Positions 27,481-36,813 of a stretch of 64,000 nucleotides of DNA are shown here, in pieces; the stretch's first letter is position 1, and every line of letters begins with the position of its first letter. The notes under the pieces are model-generated. The model searched no databases, had not been told where the DNA came from, and worked only from the letters and a program-made list of their open reading frames with translations. This stretch comes from Sphingomonadaceae bacterium. GTDB taxonomy: Bacteria; Pseudomonadota; Alphaproteobacteria; Sphingomonadales; Sphingomonadaceae. The position numbers and the translations under genes were made by a program. The stretch lies in the NCBI GenBank assembly GCA_020850455.1, contig JADZEQ010000008.1, positions 98,772 to 162,771 of the forward strand, given 5' to 3'.

Positions 27481-28560
27481 TCATTGGGCCGGAGCAGCGG
27501 CAGCGGGGGTCGCGCCAGCGCTCGGAGGAGTAGTCGGGGCTGCAGCAGGCGTCGCGGCAGGTGCTGCAGCGGGCGTTGCCGCCGGCGCCGCAGCGGCAGG
27601 CGCGGGGGCAACCATATGCCCACCCTTGCTTGCCACCCATTGGGCAAAGCGTTCGGGGGTCACCACCTCCACCGCAATCGGCATATAGCCATGGTTGACG
27701 CCGCACAATTCGCTGCACTGGCCATAATAGACGCCGGGGCGATCCGCGCGGAATGTCACTTCATTGAGCCGCCCGGGCACAGCGTCCATCTTGGTCCACA
27801 GCGCTGGAACCGCAAAGCTGTGGATGACATCGGCGGCAGTGACGATCAGCTTTACCGTGCGACCAGCGGGAACGACCATGCGATTGTCCGCCGCCAGATG
27901 ATAAGGCTCGCCGCGCGCAGCCGCCGTTTGTTCGTCGAGCATGTTCGACACATATTCGTCGATGCCGTTATCGGGATAGGCATAGCCCCAATACCATTGA
28001 TAGCCGGTCACCTTGACCGTCAGCGCATTGGCGGGCGGCGGCGCATATTGCCGCGCCAGAAGGTCAATCGACGGCACGGCAACGCCGACAAGGATAAGGA
28101 TGGGGATGCCGGTCCAGATCACTTCGATCAGCGTGTTGTGCGATGTTTTGGACGGCACTGGATTGGCCCCGGCGCGGAAACGCACGACGACAAACAGCAA
28201 TAGGCCGAGCACCAAAAGGCAGATGACGACCGACAAGGGCAACAGGATCGCATTGTTGAGGAAATGGGCAAAGCGGCCATTTTCGGTCACTTGCGGCTGA
28301 AAATCCAACCCGCCGACGACGGGCTGGCCAATACCGGGCACCGGGCGCGCATATTCAAATGCCGGGGCCGCCGCCGCAGCATCAGCAGCGGGTGCCGCAG
28401 CATCCGCACTGGTCGCGACCGGCGTTGCTGCAGGGGCCGCAGGGGTAGCCGGGGCCGCAACGGGCCTAGCGGTTGTCGCCGCCGATGCCGCCACGCTGCC
28501 CAAAGCCAACGGCGTCAGCGCCATCAAAAAGGCGATTAATATGCGATAGATGCCAGCCAT
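27481..28560 (-). CDS. ctaC: Cytochrome c oxidase subunit II
   Basis: The 359-residue subunit has a signal peptide (LIAFLMALTPLALGSVAASA), then an Ala/Pro linker of about 50 residues. Two helices follow (LPLSVVICLLVLGLLLFVVV; LIEVIWTGIPILILVGVAVP), then the cupredoxin domain with GYQWYWGYAYP. The CuA site is GQCSELCGVNHGYMPI. It accepts electrons from cytochrome c; no haem c domain is fused. Both the N-terminal linker and the C-terminus are unusually rich in A/P/T repeats. It is the first gene of the oxidase operon. Confidence 0.96.
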   Translation of the reverse strand: MAGIYRILIAFLMALTPLALGSVAASAATTARPVAAPATPAAPAATPVATSADAAAPAADAAAAAPAFEYARPVPGIGQPVVGGLDFQPQVTENGRFAHFLNNAILLPLSVVICLLVLGLLLFVVVRFRAGANPVPSKTSHNTLIEVIWTGIPILILVGVAVPSIDLLARQYAPPPANALTVKVTGYQWYWGYAYPDNGIDEYVSNMLDEQTAAARGEPYHLAADNRMVVPAGRTVKLIVTAADVIHSFAVPALWTKMDAVPGRLNEVTFRADRPGVYYGQCSELCGVNHGYMPIAVEVVTPERFAQWVASKGGHMVAPAPAAAAPAATPAAAPAATPAAAPTTPPSAGATPAAAAPAQ

Positions 28561-28653
28561 GCGCCGCTAGTTCCCCGATTTTGCGTTGGTCGAATCCCCC
28601 CCTAAGCGACATCTTCCACAAAGAAAAGACCCACCAAGGCGTGATTTGCGCGC

Positions 28654-28682
28654 GCTATAGACCCGCTTGCCGCGCCCGACAA
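28654..28682 (-). promoter_or_regulatory. Candidate sigma-70 promoter of the oxidase operon
   Basis: On the minus strand TTGTCG (28682-28677) and TATAGC (28659-28654) are separated by exactly 17 bases. The predicted transcript would start near 28647, about 87 bases before the subunit II start. Each hexamer matches consensus at 4 of 6 positions. Nothing else in this 180-bp divergent gap looks better. Confidence 0.35.
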
Positions 28683-28740
28683 GCGCCACTAAGTCAGGAA
28701 AAAATGACTGCCGCCCTCCCCCCGAATAGCTGGATCAAAT

Positions 28741-29328
28741 ATGACCGAAGATGACGTGCTCAACGAATTTCGCGCTGCCGAGGCGCTGCTGACAGGCCAT
28801 TTCCTGCTCTCCTCCGGTCGTCATTCGGGCCATTATCTGCAATGCGCCCGCGCCTTGATGGACCCCGAACGCGCCGACCGACTCGCCCGCGCGCTAACCC
28901 AGAAATTGCCGCGCGACGTGCGCGCCGCCATCGACATCGTCGTTTCACCAGCGATGGGCGGGGTGATCATCGGCCATGAAATGGGCCGCGCGCTTGGCAA
29001 AAATGCCATCTTTGTTGAACGACCGACCGGCAGCTTTGAACTGCGGCGCGGCTTTACCATTCCGCCGGGGGCCAAGATATTGCTGGTCGAAGATGTTGTC
29101 ACCACCGGCCTTTCATCGCGCGAGGCGATGGCAATATTGTCGGCAGAGGGCGGCGATGTCATCGCCGCCGCCGCACTCGTCGACCGCAGCGGTGGGGATG
29201 TGGATTTGGGCGTTCCCTTTTACCCGCTGGTCGCGCTCAGCTTCCCGACCTATGCGGCCGATGAAGTGCCCGATACGCTCGCGGCCATTGCCATCACCAA
29301 ACCGGGGAGCCGCAAGGAAGTGGCATGA
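28741..29328 (+). CDS. pyrE: Orotate phosphoribosyltransferase
   Basis: The 195-residue enzyme joins orotate and PRPP in UMP synthesis. The PRPP-binding loop is [37 protein letters not shown] is the substrate loop region. The stop overlaps pdxJ by ATGA, starting a coupled pyrE-pdxJ-acpS-lepB set. It is transcribed divergently from the oxidase operon. Confidence 0.95.
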   Translation: MTEDDVLNEFRAAEALLTGHFLLSSGRHSGHYLQCARALMDPERADRLARALTQKLPRDVRAAIDIVVSPAMGGVIIGHEMGRALGKNAIFVERPTGSFELRRGFTIPPGAKILLVEDVVTTGLSSREAMAILSAEGGDVIAAAALVDRSGGDVDLGVPFYPLVALSFPTYAADEVPDTLAAIAITKPGSRKEVA

Positions 29329-30053
29329 CCGGCCTGCTGCGCCTTGGGGTCAATATCGACCATGTGGCGACGATCCGCAACGCACGCGGCGGCGACCACC
29401 CCGACCCGGTGCGCGCGGCGGAAATTGTGACCGCGGCGGGCGGCGATGGCATAACCGCGCATCTGCGCGAAGACCGCCGCCATATCCGCGATTCGGATTT
29501 GCAGCGCATTCAGGCCGCAACCGACCTGCCGCTCAACCTTGAAATGGCCGCGAGTGAGGAGATGCTGGCCATCGCGCTCGCCCACCGGCCGCATGCCGCC
29601 TGTATCGTCCCGGAACGGCGCGAAGAACGCACGACAGAGGGCGGGCTGGATGCGGCGGGGCTCCATAACCAATTGCAACCCATCGTCACCCGCCTGCTTG
29701 ACGCCGACATCCGTGTATCGCTGTTCGTCGAGCCCGAAGCGCGGCAGATAGAGGCGGCGATGCGCCTCGGCGCGCCGGTGGTCGAACTCCACACCGGGGC
29801 CTATGCCCATGCAACGGGCGAAGCGCGCGCGCGCGAACTTGCCCGCATTGCCGATGCCGCCGCGCTCGCCGTAAAAAATGGCATCGAACCCCATGCCGGA
29901 CACGGCCTCACCTTTGACAATGTTCAGCCGGTCGCCGCCATTCCCCAACTCGCCGAACTCAATATCGGTCATTATCTGGTCGGAGAGGCTATTTTTATCG
30001 GCCTTGATGCTGCCATCCGGCGCATGCGCACATTGATGGACGCGGCGCGGTGA
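29325..30053 (+). CDS. pdxJ: Pyridoxine 5'-phosphate synthase
   Basis: The 242-residue TIM-barrel enzyme condenses 1-deoxyxylulose 5-phosphate with 3-amino-2-oxopropyl phosphate to make vitamin B6. [17 protein letters not shown] at the N-terminus and [13 protein letters not shown], with the catalytic His/Glu, are diagnostic; [11 protein letters not shown] lies late. It is coupled at both ends by overlapping start/stop codons. Confidence 0.96.
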   Translation: MTGLLRLGVNIDHVATIRNARGGDHPDPVRAAEIVTAAGGDGITAHLREDRRHIRDSDLQRIQAATDLPLNLEMAASEEMLAIALAHRPHAACIVPERREERTTEGGLDAAGLHNQLQPIVTRLLDADIRVSLFVEPEARQIEAAMRLGAPVVELHTGAYAHATGEARARELARIADAAALAVKNGIEPHAGHGLTFDNVQPVAAIPQLAELNIGHYLVGEAIFIGLDAAIRRMRTLMDAAR

Positions 30054-30529
30054 TTATCGGCATAGGCTCCGACCTGTGTAATATGGAGCGTATCGCCGCC
30101 GTGCTCGAACGCCATGGGACAAGGTTTGAAGCCCGCGTTTTTACCGACATCGAACGCGCGCGCGCTGCCAAAAGGCCGCTGACCCGCGTCGGCACGCTCG
30201 CCAAGCGCTTCGCCGCGAAGGAGGCTTTTTCCAAAGCCGTCGGCACTGGGTTCAAAGCGGGCGTTTACATGCGCGACATTGGCGTTGTGAACGCGCCATC
30301 GGGCGCACCGACGCTGGCGCTGACCGGTGGCGCCGCCGCGCGGCTCGCCGCGCTGACCCCCGCCGGCCACCAGATCCACATCCATTTGACGCTGACCGAT
30401 GACCATCCATGGGCGCAAGCCCTTGTCATTTTGGAGGCGCTGCCGATATGGAACGGACAATCGGGGGGCGACATGGGTGGCCGAAACGGTACGAGTGGCC
30501 CCAGCGATTTGAGGAGGATGAACGCGTGA
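30050..30529 (+). CDS. acpS: Holo-[acyl-carrier-protein] synthase
   Basis: The 159-residue AcpS transfers 4'-phosphopantetheine from CoA to [15 protein letters not shown] has the metal-binding Asp and [16 protein letters not shown] the second acidic/lysine motif. The start is a GTG inside the pdxJ stop (GTGA). The protein is about 25 residues longer than usual; the extra C-terminal tail overlaps the lepB ribosome site and ends in GTGA with lepB. Confidence 0.93.
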   Translation: MIIGIGSDLCNMERIAAVLERHGTRFEARVFTDIERARAAKRPLTRVGTLAKRFAAKEAFSKAVGTGFKAGVYMRDIGVVNAPSGAPTLALTGGAAARLAALTPAGHQIHIHLTLTDDHPWAQALVILEALPIWNGQSGGDMGGRNGTSGPSDLRRMNA

Positions 30530-31401
30530 GCGCAGGCGAACCGGCCATAGAGGGCCAAAATACACCGGCAGCGGCGGAACCGGAAAAGACCGATTGGCTC
30601 GCCGAATTGCGCGGGCTTGCCGTCCTGTTGCTGATCGTGCTGGGCATCCACAGCTTTATCGCCAAGCCATTTTACATCCCGTCGGCTTCGATGATGCCGG
30701 GCCTGCTCGAAGGGGACAGGCTGTTGGTCAGCAAATATCCTTATGGCTGGTCGTTCGCATCGATCAGCTTTCACCTTGCCCCTCCCTTTTCGGGTCGATT
30801 GCTCGCCAGCTATCCCGAACGCGGGGATGTCGTGATCCTCGAACCCAATGGGGTGCGCGAGGATTATATTAAACGCGTCATCGGTCTGCCCGGCGATGTC
30901 GTCGAAATGCGGCAAAGTCGCCTGTGGCTGAACGGGCAACAAGTCCCGGCGCAGGTGATGCCCGAACGGCTGCTCCCCCTCGACGCCAATCAGCGTTGCG
31001 AATCGATCCCCAATGGCGCGCGCCGTCTGCCCGATGGCCGCATGGTGTGCGCCGTGCCCATCGTGCGCGAAACTTTGCCCGGCGGGGCCAGTTATGACAC
31101 CATCGACGTCACCCCATTTCACCCGGGCGACAATTTTGGCCCCTACACCGTCCCGGCTGGTCATGTGTTCGTGATGGGCGACAATAGAGACGACAGCGCC
31201 GACAGCCGTTTTCCGGTTTCAGAACAGGGGGTTGGTGGTGCCGTGCCGCTCGAGAATATCGGCGGGCGGGCAGAGTTTATCACCTTCAGTCTCGACGGGA
31301 CGGCCAAATGGTATAACCCCATCAGCTGGTTCACCGCGATGCGCCCCGGCCGTGCTTGGCAAAGCCTCAGGCCCACACATATGACGCAAGCCAACCGCTA
31401 G
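30526..31401 (+). CDS. lepB: Signal peptidase I
   Basis: The 291-residue protease removes Sec and Tat signal peptides at the inner membrane. It has one N-terminal helix ([16 protein letters not shown]), catalytic Ser55 in PSASMMPGL, Lys116 in [13 protein letters not shown], and [11 protein letters not shown] in box E. The start is GTG at 30526, preceded by GGAGG at a good distance; its TGA overlap with acpS implies translational coupling. The rnc-era pair that often follows lepB in alphaproteobacteria is not here. Confidence 0.95.
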   Translation: MSAGEPAIEGQNTPAAAEPEKTDWLAELRGLAVLLLIVLGIHSFIAKPFYIPSASMMPGLLEGDRLLVSKYPYGWSFASISFHLAPPFSGRLLASYPERGDVVILEPNGVREDYIKRVIGLPGDVVEMRQSRLWLNGQQVPAQVMPERLLPLDANQRCESIPNGARRLPDGRMVCAVPIVRETLPGGASYDTIDVTPFHPGDNFGPYTVPAGHVFVMGDNRDDSADSRFPVSEQGVGGAVPLENIGGRAEFITFSLDGTAKWYNPISWFTAMRPGRAWQSLRPTHMTQANR

Positions 31402-31433
31402 GGCGTCCGACGCGCGAGAGAGGGGACAGGATT

Positions 31434-32567
31434 TTGAGCGAAGCACCCGGCCCCAATGAAATGCGCGACCCGGCGGTAAGACGGGAGATTCAGCGCGCCG
31501 CCATCTGGCTCGGCATGGCGGGGGCCATCATCCTCCTCGCGCTCCTCGTCCAACCGATATTGCTGATCGTCGCGGGGATGGTATTTGCCGCCATATTGGA
31601 CGGCGGCACCCGCCTGTTGGGCCGGGTCTTGCCCATCGCGCGTGGCTGGCGGCTTGCCATCATCCTCTTGTCGATGGTGGTTTTTGCGGTCTGGATGGTC
31701 AGCTTTGCCGGCAGCCAGATCGCCGCACAGGCCGCCGAATTGCAACGATTATTGCTCGACCAAGGCAACGCCATATTGGCATGGGGCCGCTCGCACGGGT
31801 TTGACGAACTCAACATCGACCCGCAACAGGCGATTTCCTATGTCGCCGGTTCGGTTGGCCGGGTTACCGCAGCGGTCGGGATTCTGCTGGGCGGCATCAC
31901 CAATTTGGTGATGATATTCGTGCTCGGCCTGTTTTTCGCCATGGAACCGCGCCTCTATGAACGTGGGTTCGCTTGGCTGCTACCCATCAGCGAACGCGCG
32001 CATTTTTACGATGTATCGCGCGCCGTTGGCGCAACGATGCGCCGACTGATGGCGGGGCGATTGCTCGGCATGTTGGTGGAAGGAGTGGCGACATGGTTGC
32101 TGCTCGCCGCTTATGACATTCCGCTCGCCGCCCTGCTCGGCCTCATCACCGGACTGCTTGTCTTCATTCCCAATATTGGCGCGATATTGTCGGGCGTGTT
32201 GATGGTCTTGGTCGGCCTATCCGTCGGGCCAGAGGGTGGGCTATACGCGCTCATCGTCTATTTCGTCGTCCAGACGGTCGATGGCTATGTCATCGTCCCG
32301 ATGGTCGCCAAGCGCACCGTTGACCTAGCCCCAGCATTGGTGCTGGGCGCACAATTGCTGTTCGGGGCATTGTTCGGCATTTTGGGGTTGGCGCTCGCCG
32401 ACCCGATTGTTGCTGCAATCAAGGTCGCGCTCGAAAAAAATGCTGCGCGCGGCGCACGGGCCGAAGTTGCATCGCATGCGGCGCAGGCGACGGAGACAAA
32501 GATGGGGCGTAGCGGGGCCGCCCGTCGCATCGCGACCCGCCTTAGCCGCGATGCATCGGGTGACTAA
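31434..32567 (+). CDS. AI-2E family transporter
   Basis: The 377-residue membrane protein has paired N-terminal helices, a periplasmic or cytoplasmic loop domain, and a C-terminal bundle with LGLITGLLVFIPNIGAILSG and LVLGAQLLFGALFGILGLALADP, both typical of the family (PF01594). Members export varied small compounds or ions; AI-2 is not implied. I favour the TTG at 31434 because AGGGGACAGGA stands just upstream; the first ATG would be at 31461. Its end is 6 bp from the convergent FKBP gene. Confidence 0.85.
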   Translation: MSEAPGPNEMRDPAVRREIQRAAIWLGMAGAIILLALLVQPILLIVAGMVFAAILDGGTRLLGRVLPIARGWRLAIILLSMVVFAVWMVSFAGSQIAAQAAELQRLLLDQGNAILAWGRSHGFDELNIDPQQAISYVAGSVGRVTAAVGILLGGITNLVMIFVLGLFFAMEPRLYERGFAWLLPISERAHFYDVSRAVGATMRRLMAGRLLGMLVEGVATWLLLAAYDIPLAALLGLITGLLVFIPNIGAILSGVLMVLVGLSVGPEGGLYALIVYFVVQTVDGYVIVPMVAKRTVDLAPALVLGAQLLFGALFGILGLALADPIVAAIKVALEKNAARGARAEVASHAAQATETKMGRSGAARRIATRLSRDASGD

Positions 32568-32573
32568 CCGAAG

Positions 32574-33107
32574 TTACTGACCGCCGGGTGCAGCCCCAGC
32601 TTGGCCGTGCCCAGCCTGCCCCTGCTGCATTTGCTGCATCATCTGCTGCTGCATCATCATTTGCTGCATTTCTTCGCGGGTGCGGATGGCCACCACCTCC
32701 ACATTGAAATCAAGGTCGCTGTTCGCCGGAATTGGCCCCTCGCTACGTTCGCCATAGCCCAGCGCGGCGGGGATATGCAGCTTGTAGCGGCCGCCCACCT
32801 GCATTTGTTTGAGCGCCTGCGTAAAGCCGGGGATCAGCGCGCCATCGGCGGCGGGAAAGGGAACACCCTGATTTGAATCGAACACTGTTCCGTCGGCCAG
32901 CTTACCCTCATAATTGACGACAACAAATTGCTCCGCCGTTGGAAAAGCACCGGTTCCGGCACGTTCGGTGGTCAGCGTGATGCTCGGCGGGTTGGACAAA
33001 AACAGCGCCCATGCAACCGCGCCGATCAGGATTGCGGCAATCCCCAACCATAAAATCGTAATACCCGTGCGCGAAACGGCGGGCAGCGGAACGGCGGTGG
33101 TCGACAT
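32574..33107 (-). CDS. Membrane-anchored FKBP-type peptidyl-prolyl isomerase
   Basis: The 177-residue protein has an N-terminal helix (ITILWLGIAAILIGAVAWAL) and an FKBP domain: FVVVNYEGKLADGTVFDSN, VPFPAADGALIPGFTQAL, LHIPAALGYGER and DLDFNVEVVAI. It probably helps fold periplasmic proteins. The C-terminus (about 145-177) is an unusual Met/Gln-rich run, QQMMMQQQMMQQMQQ, then a Gly/Ala/Gln tail. The start at 33107 has GGGGGA upstream. Confidence 0.92.
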   Translation of the reverse strand: MSTTAVPLPAVSRTGITILWLGIAAILIGAVAWALFLSNPPSITLTTERAGTGAFPTAEQFVVVNYEGKLADGTVFDSNQGVPFPAADGALIPGFTQALKQMQVGGRYKLHIPAALGYGERSEGPIPANSDLDFNVEVVAIRTREEMQQMMMQQQMMQQMQQGQAGHGQAGAAPGGQ

Positions 33108-33186
33108 ATATTCCCCCAGCATGCGATGGGCCAGCCACTGCCAACCCTTGCCAAGCGGCTATAGCGGGCCGCGCGGCGCGCGCAAC

Positions 33187-33221
33187 AAAAAGGGCGCACG
33201 ATCCGATATGGAAAGGCGCCC
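33187..33221 (-). terminator. Candidate terminator after rpsU
   Basis: On the minus strand GGGCGC (33221-33216) pairs with GCGCCC (33197-33192) across an 18-base loop and is followed by TTTTT (33191-33187). The long loop lowers confidence. Confidence 0.4.
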
Positions 33222-33259
33222 CTCTGTTTCCGACCATTTGGTCAAAAAAATGGCAGATT

Positions 33260-33466
33260 TTACCGAACGCCGTCGCGTTCCATCCGCTTGCGTTCCATCT
33301 TGCGGGCGCGACGGACAGCAGCAGCGCGTTCGCGTGCGCGCTTTTCGCTCGGCTTTTCGTAGTGACGGCGCAGCTTCATTTCGCGGTACACACCTTCGCG
33401 CTGCAGCTTTTTCTTAAGCGCGCGCAGGGCCTGATCCACATTATTTTCGCGAACGATAATCTGCAT
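33260..33466 (-). CDS. rpsU: 30S ribosomal protein S21
   Basis: The 68-residue basic protein begins [20 protein letters not shown] and ends in an Arg/Lys-rich helix ([15 protein letters not shown]), the standard bS21 pattern. It helps translation initiation on the small subunit. The start at 33466 is the family start; an upstream extension in frame is not coding. It is a single gene with a candidate terminator downstream. Confidence 0.96.
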   Translation of the reverse strand: MQIIVRENNVDQALRALKKKLQREGVYREMKLRRHYEKPSEKRARERAAAVRRARKMERKRMERDGVR

Positions 33467-33571
33467 ATTCCGCCACTTTTCCTTCGTAAGAGGGGTTTGA
33501 TTCGCAAGACGAACCGCGCCCATTTTTGCGGCAATAGAAGACCGCCGCCCGCGAATCCATCCGCGTCGTTG

Positions 33572-33596
33572 GCGCGCCGTTAGCAAAGCGGCGCGC
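33572..33596. repeat. Inverted repeat upstream of rpsU
   Basis: GCGCGCCG (33572-33579) and CGGCGCGC (33589-33596) form a perfect 8-bp stem with a 9-base loop, about 110 bp before the rpsU start. It lies in the 237-bp divergent gap between rpsU and the VIT gene, which otherwise shows no gene. It could be a leader structure of the rpsU mRNA. Confidence 0.45.
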
Positions 33597-33703
33597 GCAT
33601 TTCAACCTTTGTCGTTGGGACGATGGCATTATCGCACCGTTCAGCTTGGCGACAGGCCCGACCAGCCAGTATCAAGTGACATTATATCATTTGGGGGTGG
33701 GCA

Positions 33704-36700
33704 ATGCGGACATATAAACGGCTATCTGGCACAGCAACCGCAGCAACCATTGCCATGCTGCTCACCGTTCCGGCGTGGGGTCAAGCCCCCGCACCGCGCC
33801 AACCCGCCAGCGCGCCGCAAAGCCGCCCGGCACCCGCCCCGCCTAGCGTGCAGCTAATCGGTCATGCGCGCGGCGTGCGGTCCGACGCCAGCACCAGCCA
33901 TGCCCTTGCCATAGAGGTTTTGGACGTGCGCGTCCGCATCATCGGCGGGATTGCCGAAACCACGATCACCGCCACTTTCAAGAATGAGGGTGGGGAGGTG
34001 CTCGAGGGTGATTTTCGTTTTGACATGCCGCGCGGTGCCGTCGTCACCGGCTATGCGCTCGACGTCGGGCAGGATTTGATCGACGGCGTCATCGCCCCGC
34101 GCGATCAGGCGCGCGAAGCCTATCAACGGCGCGTTGCGGTGCGGGTCGATCCCGGGCTTGCCGAAGTGACATGGTCGGACCAATTTTCGACGCGCATCTT
34201 CCCGATCAACCCACGCGCCAGCCGCACCATCCGGCTTGTCATGACATCCCCCGTTGACGCCCGCGAAGGTTATGTCCTGCCGATGCGCCCGTCCGGACCG
34301 GTTGGGCGCTATACGCTCCACATCGAACGCGATGCCGGGCAAATCGGCTTTCCCGATGGTTTGGGGCAGACACCGGGCGAAAATGGCGCAGCGGTCGATG
34401 TCGAACGCTGGGGTGCGCAACTCGACGGCGCGCTGCGCATCACCCCCATCACAGCGGACAGCGCGGCGCGCCTCACCCTGTCCCGCCACGCCAATGGCGA
34501 AGCATTTTTCACCCTCGACGCGCCCCTGCCCGTCGGGGCATCCGGGCCGGACCGTTCGGCCCCCGTCCATATATTCTGGGATCGTTCGGCCAGCCGCATC
34601 GATGATGACCGAACCGCCGAACTGGCGTTGCTCACCCAATGGCTGGCGCAACGCCGCCCCCGTTCGATCACGCTCAGCCTGTTTGATTCATCAGGGGTTG
34701 AAACGCGCCATATTGCCAGTGGTGCAGAATTGGCCGCAGCGCTTGCGGGCGTCCATTATGCCGGCGGCACCAGCTTTGCCGCGCTGGGGCAGGTCGAGGT
34801 TGCACAAGGGGCAAGCTGCCTCCTCTTCAGCGATGGTCGGGTCACCATCGATTCGCGCGCGCAATTTGCGCTCCCCTGCCGCACCCATGCCATCGCATCG
34901 GATCGGGAGGTGGATCGCGGCTGGCTGTCGGCAATCACCAGCGCATCGGGCGGTGCCTTTGTTGATCTGCGCGCAACCAGCACCGATGCCGCGCTCGCCA
35001 TGCTCGACGGCGGCGATGCGGCGATTGGCGCGCTCTATGACGATGCGGGGCAAAGGGTCGATGCGGTGCGCCTGCCCGCCGCAACCGGGCGCTTTCGCCT
35101 CGCAGGGTTAATGCCAGCGAACGGCGGCCTGACGCTGGTCGCACCCGACGGGCGGCGCACCCCCTTTCAACGTCCAGCGGGGTATGGCGCACAATTTTCC
35201 GGGGCTGGAGCCATCTGGGCATCGCGCCGGCTGGCCGCCAATGCCGCGGACATGCCGATCGACCAAATGGTCGCTTGGGCGCGCCACTATAGCATAGCAA
35301 GCCCGATGGCGAGTTTCATCGTGCTCGAAAACCCGGGCGATTATGTGGAGGCGAACATCCCACCCCCCGCCAGCTACCCCAAGGCGTTGGCAGATCAATA
35401 TGCGCAAATCCGCGCCAATGCCGACCGGGCACTGGCCAGCGCACAAGCGGCGCGGCTGGGGCAGGTAGAAAGCATGTGGCGCGAACGTGTGGCATGGTGG
35501 GAAAATCCGACCGCAGGGGTGCAGCCGCGCCCCGTCCCCAACCCGCGTCGCGACCGGCGCGACCGGATTGAAAGCAGCAATGAAGGGCCGGTGCCGCCCA
35601 GCGTTATCGCACCACCCCCGCCAGCACCGCCGCCAGCACCGCCGCCACCGCCCAGTCGGGATGATGCGGCGGAGATTATCGTTACCGGGACGATGGTCAG
35701 CGCCGACAGGACTGCAAGCGCATCGCCCGTGACCACTGTGGCCGCTGGCAATGGAGCCGCCGATGACGGCAACAACGGCTATGCCGCCGATGATGGCATT
35801 CGCCTGCCCGAATGGTCGTCGGACCGGGTGTGGATAGCGCGGATGACGGCAGCGGCCGACTGGCAAAGCGAGCAGGATAAATTGGCAACCGAATATGGTG
35901 CTTTGCCGATATTCTGGTTCGACCTTGCCGAATGGCATTATCGTGCCGGACGGGTGGCAGAGGCGCGGCGTGCGGTTGAATCCGCGCTCGATCTGCCCGC
36001 GCGCGACAATGAAACGCTGGCGATCGTCGCCAGCCGCCTTACCCGCTATGGGGATTTCGACCGCGCTATTTTCCTGCTGCGCCAATTGGCGATGCGCGAA
36101 AATGAACGCCCGCAACCGCTTTATACGCTGGGCATCACCCTTATGGCCCGCGCAGAGGCGCACCGTATGGCGGGGCGGCGGGAGGCAGCGCGCGCCGACC
36201 TGATCGATGCGATCGGCAACATTGCCGATGCCGTGCTCAAGGTGCGGCGCGAACATTATGCGGGCTTTGAAACGGTTGCGTTGATGGATGCCAACCAGGC
36301 GCTGGCCCGTCTACGCGCACTGGGCGGGAACAGTCGTCTGCTGCCTGCATCACTGACCCGCAACCTCGAGCTCGACCTGCGCGTTGTCGTCGAATGGAAT
36401 ACGCCGCGCACCGACCTTGACCTCTGGGTCAATGCGCCCGACGGCGAACAAATTGGCTTTAGCAACCGGCAGGGTCGGGGCGGCGGCCATTTGACCGCAG
36501 ATGTCACCAATGGCTTCGGACCGGAAGAATTTGTTCTGCGCCGGGCAGACAATGGCCGCTATCAAATACGCGCCAACAGCTTTGCGCCCGACCGCACCAA
36601 CCCCAATGGGCCATCGACACTGAGCGCGCGGATTATCCGCAATTTTGGCAGGCCCAACCAGTCCGAAGAACGCATTGATGTGGAGATGCAGCCAGACCGC

Positions 36701-36751
36701 GGCAGGTGGTCGGACATTGGCACGGTCGAACTGGGCAAGTCGGGGGGTTAA
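33704..36751 (+). CDS. Exported VIT/VWA/TPR protein with DUF2135-like C-terminus
   Basis: The 1015-residue protein has a signal peptide (ending near PAWGQA). A VIT domain (about 48-190) contains ALAIEVLDVRVRIIGG and FRFDMPRGAVVTGYAL. A VWA-like domain follows with an intact MIDAS pattern: Asp293-x-Ser295-x-Ser297, Thr356 and Asp377. Next come a Pro-rich linker (about 630-650), a TPR-like helical region (about 720-870) and a beta domain (about 888-1000) with TDLDLWVNAPDGEQIGF, as in DUF2135. Residues 657-663 are EIIVTGT, like the TonB box of sphingomonad receptors. A surface adhesion or complex-assembly role is inference. It has no obvious operon partners. Confidence 0.82.
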   Translation: MRTYKRLSGTATAATIAMLLTVPAWGQAPAPRQPASAPQSRPAPAPPSVQLIGHARGVRSDASTSHALAIEVLDVRVRIIGGIAETTITATFKNEGGEVLEGDFRFDMPRGAVVTGYALDVGQDLIDGVIAPRDQAREAYQRRVAVRVDPGLAEVTWSDQFSTRIFPINPRASRTIRLVMTSPVDAREGYVLPMRPSGPVGRYTLHIERDAGQIGFPDGLGQTPGENGAAVDVERWGAQLDGALRITPITADSAARLTLSRHANGEAFFTLDAPLPVGASGPDRSAPVHIFWDRSASRIDDDRTAELALLTQWLAQRRPRSITLSLFDSSGVETRHIASGAELAAALAGVHYAGGTSFAALGQVEVAQGASCLLFSDGRVTIDSRAQFALPCRTHAIASDREVDRGWLSAITSASGGAFVDLRATSTDAALAMLDGGDAAIGALYDDAGQRVDAVRLPAATGRFRLAGLMPANGGLTLVAPDGRRTPFQRPAGYGAQFSGAGAIWASRRLAANAADMPIDQMVAWARHYSIASPMASFIVLENPGDYVEANIPPPASYPKALADQYAQIRANADRALASAQAARLGQVESMWRERVAWWENPTAGVQPRPVPNPRRDRRDRIESSNEGPVPPSVIAPPPPAPPPAPPPPPSRDDAAEIIVTGTMVSADRTASASPVTTVAAGNGAADDGNNGYAADDGIRLPEWSSDRVWIARMTAAADWQSEQDKLATEYGALPIFWFDLAEWHYRAGRVAEARRAVESALDLPARDNETLAIVASRLTRYGDFDRAIFLLRQLAMRENERPQPLYTLGITLMARAEAHRMAGRREAARADLIDAIGNIADAVLKVRREHYAGFETVALMDANQALARLRALGGNSRLLPASLTRNLELDLRVVVEWNTPRTDLDLWVNAPDGEQIGFSNRQGRGGGHLTADVTNGFGPEEFVLRRADNGRYQIRANSFAPDRTNPNGPSTLSARIIRNFGRPNQSEERIDVEMQPDRGRWSDIGTVELGKSGG

Positions 36752-36757
36752 ACGGGT

Positions 36758-36809
36758 GAAGCGTCGGGGCCTGGGTATTGGGACCAGTCGTTACCCACCC
36801 CGACGCTTC
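36758..36809. repeat. Long intergenic hairpin between convergent genes
   Basis: GAAGCGTCGGGG (36758-36769) pairs perfectly with CCCCGACGCTTC (36798-36809). Inside, TGGGTA (36772-36777) pairs with TACCCA (36792-36797), giving an 18-bp two-part stem with a 14-base loop. It starts 6 bases after the VIT gene stop. There is no T-run, but it may end or stabilise that transcript. TTGGGACCA at 36778-36786 recurs at 36830-36838. Confidence 0.6.
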
Positions 36810-36813
36810 GTTC

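Noticed and set aside
28609..28659. Rightward promoter of pyrE around CTATAG
   Set aside because: CTATAG at 28655-28660 has no acceptable -35 at the right distance on the plus strand; the same bases fit a leftward promoter better.
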